DNA of 64,000 nucleotides from Coriobacteriia bacterium. GTDB lineage: Bacteria; Actinomycetota; Coriobacteriia; Coriobacteriales; UBA8131. Below the pieces are notes generated by a model that ran no database searches, was not told the DNA's origin, and saw nothing but the letters and a program-made list of their open reading frames with translations. Where the stretch lies: positions 1 to 64,000 of the forward strand of contig WRHU01000005.1 in NCBI GenBank assembly GCA_009783085.1, read 5' to 3'. The translations under genes and the position numbers were made by a program. Position 1 is the first letter of the stretch. Each line of letters starts with the position of its first letter. Shown one piece after another: positions 45,796-54,627 of this stretch.

Positions 45796-45803
45796 TCACT
45801 AAA

Positions 45804-48176
45804 CTACCCGTCTGTAGAAGTTGCTGCTCGTTCATAGGAAACACAAACTTGCGAATCCAAGCACACTATCGTTTTTGAGCAACCCAATAATTGATGGAAG
45901 AAAGAAACGTTTTGACCTAAAACACTTCCGGCTGCCTCAAGATGGTTTTTCTGCAAATGTTCAGCGCAAATAACAAGAGCCTGTACGTCATGTGCTTGAG
46001 CCTGCGTTTTGGCTAAAAAGTCTTCAGGCAAATTAAGAACTCCCTCGTCTTTTTGAAGGATTTTTTGATAGGTAGACACCATGCTGGTTGCCTCCTGCTC
46101 TTTGCCCTGATGTATCAGTTCTCCTAGAGCAAAGTCGCATTTGTGTTCTTGTATAGCCCGAAGTAAAGAGCTGTAACCATTACCAAGGGCTTCGTTTTCT
46201 GGATCAAGAAAAGCAACGTAAGGGGTTGTTGTCATAGCAATCCCTTGGCTTCTTGGTCTTGCAATGCTGCCGCTTCCTCCTGTAGGAAAGAAATACGCTT
46301 CAACATTATCATGTGTTCTCACAAGTCTTTTAATAATCTCAAGAGTTTCTAGGTCAGTTGAGCCATCATCAACAAGCAATACTTTTGCCTTGTTGAATAT
46401 GTCGCTCCTTTTTAAGCTTGAAAACGCTTTATATTCCAAGTGCCTACCATTGTTGTGTGTCGGGATAATAAAAGTTATCTCGCAAGCTGCGTTGCACTCC
46501 TTATTCATCGTATCTGGCAAAACATCTATTCCTACTGGATCAATAGAATAGCCATTCTCAAGCTCTGCAGCCCCGTTTAACCCGCAGAGCTGCTCACAGC
46601 TAAATGATTCAGCCCAAAACATACTCCGATACTTGTCGGGCATACAAGACACATAATCATGCGATATACCATCTACAAGACTGCCAGCACGGTAGTAAGC
46701 ATCTTTTGTTATATAGTCACAGTCGGTGTACTTAAAACCATTGAGCATGTCCTCAAGATAGTACTGTTCATACCTATAGGCATTATTCCAAAAAGTAACA
46801 GCAGCATACGAAGATGCACCTACCTCTAAAAACTCTTCAAAAGACATAATTCCTTTGTGTTCATAAGACTGAGCCTCATACATCTCAATAACGCCATTGG
46901 AAAGAACGTCAGCAACTACAAGAATATCCTTTTTGTTCTTTTCAAGAATTTCTAGACCAATTTTTTTAAACACTCCCGCAAGAATATCAAAGGAAACATA
47001 CTCTGCCATAACATTTCTAATTCCTGCTGCGCGAAGCTCAAGCACGTCCTTATCGTTTGTGGCTTTAAAATCGAGACCTATGCTTTCTTTGTCGGCATAA
47101 ATTTTAACGTTGGGAAACAAGTTATGGATTCCAAGACCATGATTAGAGAGCAATATGCTTCCCATAGCCTGTAGCTCGGTTACTCGCCTTGCAAACATTG
47201 TTGCGCTGTCTTTTACCGAATTAAAATTGAGATTGAGATAAAAGAGCTTGTGTACTTTTTGAAGCAGCTTCTGGTCAATGGGAGGAGAAAGATACGGTAT
47301 GTACTCCTCTGGATAGCAAACATTTCTGTTTCCAAAGTAAAAGTTGCGATCTAGGATATTGAGCGGAACATCCGCCTCGATAAGACCGTCAAGAATCAAA
47401 TGCATGTCTTGTCCACGCTCGGGGTATTTTGTAGCCCACCATGTTCCAGCAAACAACGCCTCTTTCCGAGAAAAGTCAGACATGCTGCCCACGGGATTGT
47501 GGAGCAATGGATTTATGGCAAACGGATGCTGAAAAACATTCTTGTGTCCGCAGTCCTTTTTGTATTCGTCTACCACCTCTGCCGCTGACGTAAGTATGTA
47601 GTCACATTGTTTGGCTATGTGCAAAAAATGATGGTAGTGTGGAGGATCCTCTCCAGAAAGAAAGACGATTTTTATTCCTTTTTCTTTATAGCAACAAATA
47701 ATTTCGGATAACTTTGCAGCAGCTGGACCAAGAGGATCACTGAGCTTAAGCCAGTCCTTGTTAAGACCACGCCATGTTGTGTAAACGACAAAAACATCTA
47801 GAGCGTTAGCGTGTTTTTCGTAGTTTTCTTGCGTTATATATATAAGGTCAGCAACAGATTCGTAGCAGTTATATATTCCCTCGTCGCAGACAATTCCAAT
47901 TTTTTGAGGAAACGCCTTGTAATAGCGCGTGCCATTCGAAAAAGGAAGCTCGTTGGCGTTTTCTAAAACACTGTCGATGAATTTATCATTATGCTGTGTA
48001 TAGAGCTTTTCAAAATAGTGGCTGCCCAAAAAAAATGGCTCATTGGCTTTTGGATACAGCATAGATTCGATGTTGCCAAACATCCTGCGAGACACCTCAA
48101 GTATTTCATCGGTAGAATCGCAGAATTCCTCAATGCTTGATAGAGCTTTATAAAATTCCATTTGTTGCTTGTACAT
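45804..48176 (-). CDS. Two-domain glycosyltransferase (CgeB-like plus GT2)
   Basis: The protein has 790 residues. Residues about 85-420 resemble CgeB/GT-B-type transferases (KIGIVCDEGIYNCYE, VVYTTWRGLNKDW, FLSGEDPPHYHHF, LFAGTWWATKYPERG). Residues about 565-730 are a GT2 domain (FIIPTHNNGRHLEYKAF, VLLVDDGSTDLET, FLDPENEA). The same two domains in the same order, with closely matching motifs, occur in the protein at 56292-59531. Donor and acceptor are unknown. It sits between the colitose-type and ManNAcA genes and is a candidate to join those sugars. Confidence 0.78.
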   Translation of the reverse strand: MYKQQMEFYKALSSIEEFCDSTDEILEVSRRMFGNIESMLYPKANEPFFLGSHYFEKLYTQHNDKFIDSVLENANELPFSNGTRYYKAFPQKIGIVCDEGIYNCYESVADLIYITQENYEKHANALDVFVVYTTWRGLNKDWLKLSDPLGPAAAKLSEIICCYKEKGIKIVFLSGEDPPHYHHFLHIAKQCDYILTSAAEVVDEYKKDCGHKNVFQHPFAINPLLHNPVGSMSDFSRKEALFAGTWWATKYPERGQDMHLILDGLIEADVPLNILDRNFYFGNRNVCYPEEYIPYLSPPIDQKLLQKVHKLFYLNLNFNSVKDSATMFARRVTELQAMGSILLSNHGLGIHNLFPNVKIYADKESIGLDFKATNDKDVLELRAAGIRNVMAEYVSFDILAGVFKKIGLEILEKNKKDILVVADVLSNGVIEMYEAQSYEHKGIMSFEEFLEVGASSYAAVTFWNNAYRYEQYYLEDMLNGFKYTDCDYITKDAYYRAGSLVDGISHDYVSCMPDKYRSMFWAESFSCEQLCGLNGAAELENGYSIDPVGIDVLPDTMNKECNAACEITFIIPTHNNGRHLEYKAFSSLKRSDIFNKAKVLLVDDGSTDLETLEIIKRLVRTHDNVEAYFFPTGGSGSIARPRSQGIAMTTTPYVAFLDPENEALGNGYSSLLRAIQEHKCDFALGELIHQGKEQEATSMVSTYQKILQKDEGVLNLPEDFLAKTQAQAHDVQALVICAEHLQKNHLEAAGSVLGQNVSFFHQLLGCSKTIVCLDSQVCVSYERAATSTDG

Positions 48177-48222
48177 ACTATGTTTCCTGTTCCTCTTAGC
48201 TCGGCCCCAGTGCTCGCCACAT

Positions 48223-48654
48223 TCATTTTGCTCTTGATGTTGCAGGACGCAACGACCTAAAAATCCAAACGGGCCACAGAAAAATCTTGAGAGGGTTTTT
48301 TGCTGTTGCTACAATTGCATCTCCAATTTTGTAGCGTATTGAGTTTTGCATTTCTTTTGTAAGCCGTCTCTGCCGTTTGAGCTTTCGCCGAAACCTTCGC
48401 GACAGCCAAACCGCTTTGCTTTTTTGTGCTCCCATGGTTGTTGCTTTGTTCTTTTGTAGTTCGGTACATGCTTCTAGCTCTGTGAGCATGTTAACAAGCG
48501 CTGTTTCCATGGTGCTTATCTGAAAGCGGAGCCTTAGAACTTCTTCTTCGAGCTCCTCTTCTCTATTTTTGACAGCAGCTAAAGCTACGCCCTCAACAAC
48601 GGGGGTGCCTCCTTGTTGGTTGTCGAGATTGCTCTTTTGTTCCATAACGTTCAT
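48223..48654 (-). CDS. Small coiled-coil protein with basic/hydrophobic tail
   Basis: It has 143 residues with an AAGGA ribosome site. Residues about 28-70 form a heptad-rich coiled coil, 78-105 are strongly basic, and the C-terminus has IRYKIGDAIVATAKNPLKIF followed by a Trp/Arg-rich hydrophobic end. Similar tails occur on some surface-glycan transferases, so it may be a separated accessory segment that positions a partner at the membrane. No enzymatic motif is seen. Confidence 0.6.
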   Translation of the reverse strand: MNVMEQKSNLDNQQGGTPVVEGVALAAVKNREEELEEEVLRLRFQISTMETALVNMLTELEACTELQKNKATTMGAQKSKAVWLSRRFRRKLKRQRRLTKEMQNSIRYKIGDAIVATAKNPLKIFLWPVWIFRSLRPATSRAK

Positions 48655-48741
48655 CGCTTTCCTTAAATGGGTTCACATTGCTTGCAAAAATTACGTGCCT
48701 GCATTTTTCGCAGTAGTCCAAGCTCTAACAATGAGCACCTT

Positions 48742-49860
48742 TTAAGATGCGCCAGCCATCGCTTTAGCAATACGCAAGGCTGCCGTGCCGTCCCCATACG
48801 GGTTTTTTGCCTGCGCCATAGACTGATACACCTCAACGTCGCTGAGAACCAATTCTAGGGCCGTTTTAACCTGTTCATAACGGTTTCCAGCCAGCTTTAC
48901 CGTACCGGCCTCTACAGCCTCGGGGCGCTCGGTGGTGTCTCTTAAAACCAGTACAGGCTTACCCAGCGAGGGTGCCTCTTCTTGTACCCCACCTGAATCT
49001 GAGAGTATCAAATATGACTTGTTCATAAGGTTTGAAAACTCTCTGTATTGTAACGGCTCAATGAGCTGTATGTTGTCCATGCCTGCAAATGTTTTGCGAG
49101 CAGCTTCCTGAACCTTGGGGTTTAGATGCACGGGAAAAACTACTTCATAGGCATCATCATTGCCCACAGTGTCTTTGATTGCCGAGAAAATCTCCTGCAT
49201 GGGAGCTCCCCAGTTTTCTCGTCGATGACAGGTTAAAAGTATCAACTTTTTACCCTCAGCTCTTTCAAGGTTAACTACACCTTGGTCAAACTGATAGTCC
49301 TCATCAACAATCATATGCAGGGCATCGATTACCGTGTTGCCCGTTATAAATATTGACTGCTCTAAAACTCCCTCATGCAGCAAATTTTGCTTGTTAAGTT
49401 CCGTTGGTGCAAAGTGTAAATCGGTAAGGGCTGTGGTAATTTTTCTGTTCATTTCTTCGGGGTACGGCGAGTACTTGTTTCCCGTTCTCAGTCCAGCTTC
49501 AACGTGCCCAACCGCCACTTTGTTATAAAACGCACTGAGCGCAGCTGCAAACGTTGTGGTGGTGTCTCCATGAACCAGTATAATATCAGGGCTTGTTTCT
49601 TTTATTACTGACGACATGCCCTCCGCAACCCTACTGGTTACCTGCTCGAGCGATTGGCCAGAACTCATAATGTTCAAATCATAATCAGGCGTAATGTCAA
49701 AAAGCTCAAGCACTTGGTCGAGCATTTCTCGATGCTGCGCGGTTACCGCAACTTTTACCTCAAGTTCATTTTGAAGTTTTAGGGTCTTTACAACAGGAGC
49801 CATCTTTATTGCTTCTGGCCTCGTTCCAAAGACAATGAGAACTTTTTTATACCTGGACAA
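48742..49860 (-). CDS. wecB: UDP-N-acetylglucosamine 2-epimerase (non-hydrolysing)
   Basis: This 372-residue enzyme interconverts UDP-GlcNAc and UDP-ManNAc. It has FGTRPEAIKMAPV, GDTTTTFAAAL, GHVEAGLRTG, LLTCHRRENWG and SDSGGVQEEAPSLG, all family signatures. The start is a TTG (49860) only 3 bases after the wecC stop; GGAAAGG about 12 bases upstream may serve it through coupling. With wecC it supplies UDP-ManNAcA. Confidence 0.93.
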   Translation of the reverse strand: MSRYKKVLIVFGTRPEAIKMAPVVKTLKLQNELEVKVAVTAQHREMLDQVLELFDITPDYDLNIMSSGQSLEQVTSRVAEGMSSVIKETSPDIILVHGDTTTTFAAALSAFYNKVAVGHVEAGLRTGNKYSPYPEEMNRKITTALTDLHFAPTELNKQNLLHEGVLEQSIFITGNTVIDALHMIVDEDYQFDQGVVNLERAEGKKLILLTCHRRENWGAPMQEIFSAIKDTVGNDDAYEVVFPVHLNPKVQEAARKTFAGMDNIQLIEPLQYREFSNLMNKSYLILSDSGGVQEEAPSLGKPVLVLRDTTERPEAVEAGTVKLAGNRYEQVKTALELVLSDVEVYQSMAQAKNPYGDGTAALRIAKAMAGAS

Positions 49861-49863
49861 CCG

Positions 49864-51105
49864 TTAGTCGCCTTTCCCTAGACAAACATAGTGCAACCCT
49901 GCATCGTTTACTTTGCTCGAATCAAAATAAGCTCTGGTGTCAAGAATGGTTTTGCCTGCCATAACCTTTGCCAAATGATCGAAATCAATGTCTGCAAAAA
50001 CGGTATGATGAACGCAAAGTACCACAGTGTCTGCACCAGCGGCAACTTCATAAATGCTTTGCGTGCCGCTTGGAACGTGCGGCTCAAAAACCATCACATC
50101 AAAGCCACGCTCTTCTAGGTCTTCTTTTGTCTCCAAAGTTGGACTTTCGCGCATATCGTCAATGTCTGGCTTATAGGTGGCACCGAGCAAAACTACCTTG
50201 CCCTTTGCTTTCGTATTTTGTTCAACCAAATCTGCAACATGATGAGGCATTTTATCGTTGGTTTTGCGCGCAAGGCCTACAATGTGTGCAGTATTTGGTT
50301 GTGCCTCAACAATAAACCATGGGTCAACCGCTAGACAGTGCCCGCCAACTCCGGGTCCTGGCTGGTGCAGGTTTACTCGAGGGTGCATGTTTGCTAATTT
50401 GATTACTTCCCATGCATCAACTCCAAGCTGCTCACTAAGCAAAGCGAGCTCATTAGCAAGGGCAATATTAACGTCTCGATACGTGTTTTCCATAAGCTTG
50501 CAAAGCTCAGCAGTGGTGGCGGAGGTTAAAAACATTTCTCCTACTACAAAAGACTGGTACAAATCTCGGGCGGCTTTTGCCGATGCCTCATCTATACCGC
50601 CAACAATCCTATTATTGTGAACAAGCTCGTACATAATCTTTCCCGGCAAAACACGCTCTGGACAATGCGCCACCAAAAAGTCTTTTCCTGCCTTTAGTCC
50701 ACTCTTTTCAAGTTCAGGTATGAGAACATCTTCTGTACAACGTGGCGGCACTGTGCTCTCAAGCACCACAAGGTTTCCAGATTTCAAAACCTTTGAAACC
50801 GCCTGGGCAGCGCTCTTGACATAACTTAAATCTGCCTTTTTGTCTTTGGTTATAGGTGTAGGAACAGCGATGATATAACAATCGCTTGGGACGGGCTCTG
50901 TTCCAGCTCGCAAGTTGCCTTGAATGAATACTTTTTGCGCGACTTCTTCAAGCCCTGGCTCAACAATATGTATTTTTCCTTTGTTAATTGTTTCGCAAAC
51001 ATCCTCAGAGATGTCAACGCCGCAAACTGTTTTTCCACTTTGAGCAAAGGCAAGAGCCGTTGGCAAACCAATGTAGCCCATACCTATAATGCATACTTCA
51101 GCCAT
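49864..51105 (-). CDS. wecC: UDP-N-acetyl-D-mannosamine dehydrogenase
   Basis: The 413-residue enzyme oxidises UDP-ManNAc to UDP-ManNAcA with NAD. It shows the Rossmann motif IIGMGYIGLPTALAFA, ESTVPPRCTEDVLIPELE, the NTYRDVNIALANELA helix and the catalytic cysteine Cys257 in GVGGHCLAVDPWF. The ATG at 51105 has GAGG 6 bases upstream; a TTG one codon earlier is less likely. The WecC name is supported by the adjacent wecB; other UDP-sugar dehydrogenases are the alternative. Confidence 0.88.
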   Translation of the reverse strand: MAEVCIIGMGYIGLPTALAFAQSGKTVCGVDISEDVCETINKGKIHIVEPGLEEVAQKVFIQGNLRAGTEPVPSDCYIIAVPTPITKDKKADLSYVKSAAQAVSKVLKSGNLVVLESTVPPRCTEDVLIPELEKSGLKAGKDFLVAHCPERVLPGKIMYELVHNNRIVGGIDEASAKAARDLYQSFVVGEMFLTSATTAELCKLMENTYRDVNIALANELALLSEQLGVDAWEVIKLANMHPRVNLHQPGPGVGGHCLAVDPWFIVEAQPNTAHIVGLARKTNDKMPHHVADLVEQNTKAKGKVVLLGATYKPDIDDMRESPTLETKEDLEERGFDVMVFEPHVPSGTQSIYEVAAGADTVVLCVHHTVFADIDFDHLAKVMAGKTILDTRAYFDSSKVNDAGLHYVCLGKGD

Positions 51106-51185
51106 CAAGTCCTCATTTCTGTACGTACCAAGTAATTGATGTAACTATGATACATGATATCGGCGTTTTTAACTATGTGCGATGC

Positions 51186-53354
51186 CTAGGCAGAAACAAA
51201 CATTTCTTTAGTTCGATTTGCTCCTGCTTGGTCTTTTATCTTTGAAACAATCTTATAGTTGCCCCCTTGAAAAAGCTCACATTCAAGTGTTTGCTCATCG
51301 CTATATGGTCTCTTTAATAGATATTTCGCGGCATCAAGATCATAAACAAACCACGCATATTGTAGGGGAACATCAGCGGTAGTCTCGTTAATGAAGCGGT
51401 AGTTGTTCCCCTCATGAGATTCACTCACAGTAAACGTAGCTGCCTGCATTGCTCGAGAGCGTTTTGACGGAACAAGCGGTATGGTTATTGTCTGTTCGTT
51501 GAGCTGGTAAGAAAACTCATTTGTTTGACTGTTTAGTGCAAAGTTTTCAAGATTTTTAACACTCCCAAATTCGTCCTCAATCTTTATAAGGGTAATTGCT
51601 TCAACGTGTTGCCCCGCACGCCCTTCAATATCAAACTTTATGGTGTTTGTTGTTTCGTATTTATCTTGATAGTAAGAGACGTATCCGTATTCGGCATTCT
51701 TGTCGGATCCACTTATCACCGCAGCACTCGTGTTTTTTAGCATCTGCGTAATGCGAAGATAATAGTCTGTGTCACCAAGCCTCATTAGCACTTCGTTGTC
51801 CGATTTTTTGACAACATTCATGTCGGGGGCACATTGAAAAAGTTGCGAATACACGTGTTTTTCTTGGGAGAGCATATTGTCGTATATAACAAAAGCATCT
51901 CCTAGAACATAGAAATATCGCTCGATACTTACACCGTCATAAACATCATTGAACCCTCCAGTGCAATAATATGAAGTGCTCTGTGGCACTTCGAAAAGAC
52001 CTACCTTATTCATGTCATAAGATGTTAAGTCGTAGGAATTATTATCAACAAGTATCGTGTTATGAGCTTTAGCTGAACGTAAATATGCAACAAGCGGATC
52101 GTTTTTTTGATAAGCATAATAGCCTGGATCTATAAATATGTCGTGCCCCTTACCATACAGCACAAAGCTTAAATCGTCTTTGTGCTTGTGTACGCGACTA
52201 ATACAGCCAGCACGAAACAGACACCAGATAGAATCTTGTCGCGGTCGCTCATCGCTGTTCCAAAACTCCCGATACACAAAGTATCCAGCTTCAGGATATT
52301 CTTTATAGGAAGGTGTGTTCCATGATTCTTTTTTATCGTTAAGAAGGCAGGCTAAGAGGTCTTTATTTTTGCGATATTTCTTTGGAAAATTGTTAACATC
52401 GCCCTTGTTGCTGTCTCCTGTTTGCACATACTCTCCGTTTGGCTTTAGCAGCCATGCCATAAAATCACGACTGTTTTCCAATTTTTCGGAAAAATATCCC
52501 AGCGAAAAATCATCATGCGTTTCAAGGAGCCGACAGGTTTTTTGGAACAGTTTTGTAATATTAAGATGGTAGCTATATGAATTCTCCACATGAACCATTT
52601 CAGTAGTGTAAGCATGTTCAAATTGCTTTTCTAGCCTCAGTTTTGCATGTTCAATCCACGCATCACTTTTACCATTTTGTAAGTAAAAGGCAATGTTGAG
52701 TAGTGCTCTGTCTTGGTAAACTCCGTGGTTATGATTCTTTGTGTAATATTTATCATCAGATAAAAACTCAGCTGAGCGTTCAAGGATATCTTCAAATAGA
52801 AGTTTTGTGTCTTTGTCTAATCCCCCCCATTTATCAAGCACAAGCTCACAATAAATAAGATTTTCAGCTCGTATTGCAGCCACGTGGTCGTGCCACACCA
52901 TTTCATTTTCTTTCGCTTTCTCAGAAAGCTCATAAGCTAAATAGCTCCTTATGAGCTGCTCTGACAAATCCAAATACTCTTTACTCTCGGTGAGCTCAAA
53001 GGCTCTGCACAGGATTGCCGGCGCATTAAGTCCCTGCAAGCTTAGCTGATATGAGCGTGGCGACGGGGCAACCTGTACGTTCCAATCAATGTTTTCCACA
53101 TCGAATTTTTCGGGGTAGCCATGAGCTGAATTCACTGCCAGCTTGCCACTCAACAGCAAATCTGCAAGCTTGAGAACTACTTTGTCCGATTCGTATGGGT
53201 AGTGTGGGTCGTATGTCTTTGCGTATAATTCGAGATATGAGGAGTTCCCCCGATGCGGCGGCACTACAGCTCTGCTGGAACCTCTACGCAAGACACGAGA
53301 AAAAAGTGCTGGGACGCTCCGAGCCACGGAAATGTTTTTTTTTGCAACAGCCAT
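51186..53354 (-). CDS. Heparinase II/III-like polysaccharide-cleaving enzyme
   Basis: The protein has 722 residues. Residues about 90-350 form an alpha-barrel with the motif NHNHGVYQD. About 380-600 carry the heparinase II/III beta domain (RVHKHKDDLSFVLYGKG, IDPGYYAY). Enzymes of this type cleave uronic-acid polysaccharides by elimination, or hydrolyse related linkages in exopolysaccharide loci. No clear signal peptide is seen; the N-terminus is basic. The gene has an A9 tract at codons 4-7 (53335-53343): one base fewer or more leads to a stop within about 30 codons. A G7 tract lies at 52822-52828. ManNAcA made by the neighbouring genes could be part of its substrate. Confidence 0.72.
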   Translation of the reverse strand: MAVAKKNISVARSVPALFSRVLRRGSSRAVVPPHRGNSSYLELYAKTYDPHYPYESDKVVLKLADLLLSGKLAVNSAHGYPEKFDVENIDWNVQVAPSPRSYQLSLQGLNAPAILCRAFELTESKEYLDLSEQLIRSYLAYELSEKAKENEMVWHDHVAAIRAENLIYCELVLDKWGGLDKDTKLLFEDILERSAEFLSDDKYYTKNHNHGVYQDRALLNIAFYLQNGKSDAWIEHAKLRLEKQFEHAYTTEMVHVENSYSYHLNITKLFQKTCRLLETHDDFSLGYFSEKLENSRDFMAWLLKPNGEYVQTGDSNKGDVNNFPKKYRKNKDLLACLLNDKKESWNTPSYKEYPEAGYFVYREFWNSDERPRQDSIWCLFRAGCISRVHKHKDDLSFVLYGKGHDIFIDPGYYAYQKNDPLVAYLRSAKAHNTILVDNNSYDLTSYDMNKVGLFEVPQSTSYYCTGGFNDVYDGVSIERYFYVLGDAFVIYDNMLSQEKHVYSQLFQCAPDMNVVKKSDNEVLMRLGDTDYYLRITQMLKNTSAAVISGSDKNAEYGYVSYYQDKYETTNTIKFDIEGRAGQHVEAITLIKIEDEFGSVKNLENFALNSQTNEFSYQLNEQTITIPLVPSKRSRAMQAATFTVSESHEGNNYRFINETTADVPLQYAWFVYDLDAAKYLLKRPYSDEQTLECELFQGGNYKIVSKIKDQAGANRTKEMFVSA

Positions 53355-53390
53355 TTTGTCCTTTCAAAAACCTTACCAATAAGGCTCCAA

Positions 53391-54614
53391 CTACTCGTCA
53401 ATGCTAAAAAAAGTAGCATAGGTGGAGCCAAAGAACTTTTCTGGGGTACCAACAATAACAACGTCGCTTATGTTATTTTCTTCGATATATAAATCAAGAT
53501 CAATACTTTTACTAAATTCGACGGGGAAAATTATATGTACTTCATTGTAGTGTGGAACAAACATTGGCTCAATGTTCTTGATAAATGAATCTGCACATAT
53601 CAAAAGGTTCCCGCGCTTTTCATCATACACATTTTGAACATAAGTTAATATTGAACTTAAGTTTGGACCGAAATAACCTAATGTAGCAATCTTTTGGTCG
53701 TTAAAAATGCTGTCTCGTTTTGGAGTACGATCAAATGGCTCTCCGTCAAGATAAGTTGAAAATGCAGGATAATCAAAAACGAGATCCTGAATATAATCGT
53801 CGTCGTTATAAAAGTAGAGCCCTACCCGCGAGTCGGTGCCCCTAAGCCCATATTCTTCAAATGAAAGAGCCTCAACAGGAACACAAGGTTCAAAGCCAAG
53901 TGCCCTTATTATTTCTACGTAACCAGCATAGCCTCCGTGTATGTTCCAATGAAAGTCGGTTTGATAGTAGTGTTCTTGTCGCTCAGCAACCGTGTTGTAC
54001 CGGGGATACATTGTAAAAATCTTATCATGGGAAAACTGCGAAAAGAAGTTTTTGTCGAGAATTTCCATAGTGGTGGGATCGCTAACATAATCTACAGCTG
54101 GGTTTACAGAACAGCTATTTGATGTGTTTGGCACATAAATAACGGTTCTCACATCATGATTTTGGCTTAGCTGAGTGATGCTGTTAGCCAGATTTATCAT
54201 AATCTCTTTTTGTTTGTCTGTTGCTTTGCCTGGAGTAAAAAATAGTTGCTTGTGTTCTGGGTCATAGAGCCTAATCGAATTCCAAAAGGTTGGATAGACC
54301 TTAAATCCAAAAGGCACATTTGCCGCAGCTATCATATTTCGCTGCCACGCCGCATTAGCAAGCAGGGCGTTGTCCTTAGAAGGAAAGCTGTCTGCCATAA
54401 AGGTTTCAAACTCCTCTTGAAACGTACCCTTGTTAAAAGAACCGCGAGAGAGTTTTGGAAGCTCTTGGTACGCACGACCTTCAAGCGACGATCTGGTAAC
54501 CCCACTCATCGAGTCTGGCAAAATATGCACTCTGTCGGCAGCCTTGTAAATAAAAACAGAACAAAACAGTGTTAAACAAACTGCAATAAAAATTATGTTC
54601 CGTGCTTTTAGCAT
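53391..54614 (-). CDS. DHHW/AlgJ-like polymer O-acylation protein
   Basis: This 407-residue protein has one N-terminal membrane helix (about 7-26) and an extracytoplasmic domain. TDFHWNIHGGYAGY carries the Asp/His/Trp pattern of DHHW and AlgJ/AlgX-type SGNH proteins, which act with an MBOAT to acylate exported polysaccharide. CADSFIKNIEPMF is a plausible second block. It lies 13 bp after the MBOAT gene, the usual partnership. The acyl group (probably acetyl) is inferred. Confidence 0.75.
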   Translation of the reverse strand: MLKARNIIFIAVCLTLFCSVFIYKAADRVHILPDSMSGVTRSSLEGRAYQELPKLSRGSFNKGTFQEEFETFMADSFPSKDNALLANAAWQRNMIAAANVPFGFKVYPTFWNSIRLYDPEHKQLFFTPGKATDKQKEIMINLANSITQLSQNHDVRTVIYVPNTSNSCSVNPAVDYVSDPTTMEILDKNFFSQFSHDKIFTMYPRYNTVAERQEHYYQTDFHWNIHGGYAGYVEIIRALGFEPCVPVEALSFEEYGLRGTDSRVGLYFYNDDDYIQDLVFDYPAFSTYLDGEPFDRTPKRDSIFNDQKIATLGYFGPNLSSILTYVQNVYDEKRGNLLICADSFIKNIEPMFVPHYNEVHIIFPVEFSKSIDLDLYIEENNISDVVIVGTPEKFFGSTYATFFSIDE

Positions 54615-54627
54615 CTACCTGTTCTCC

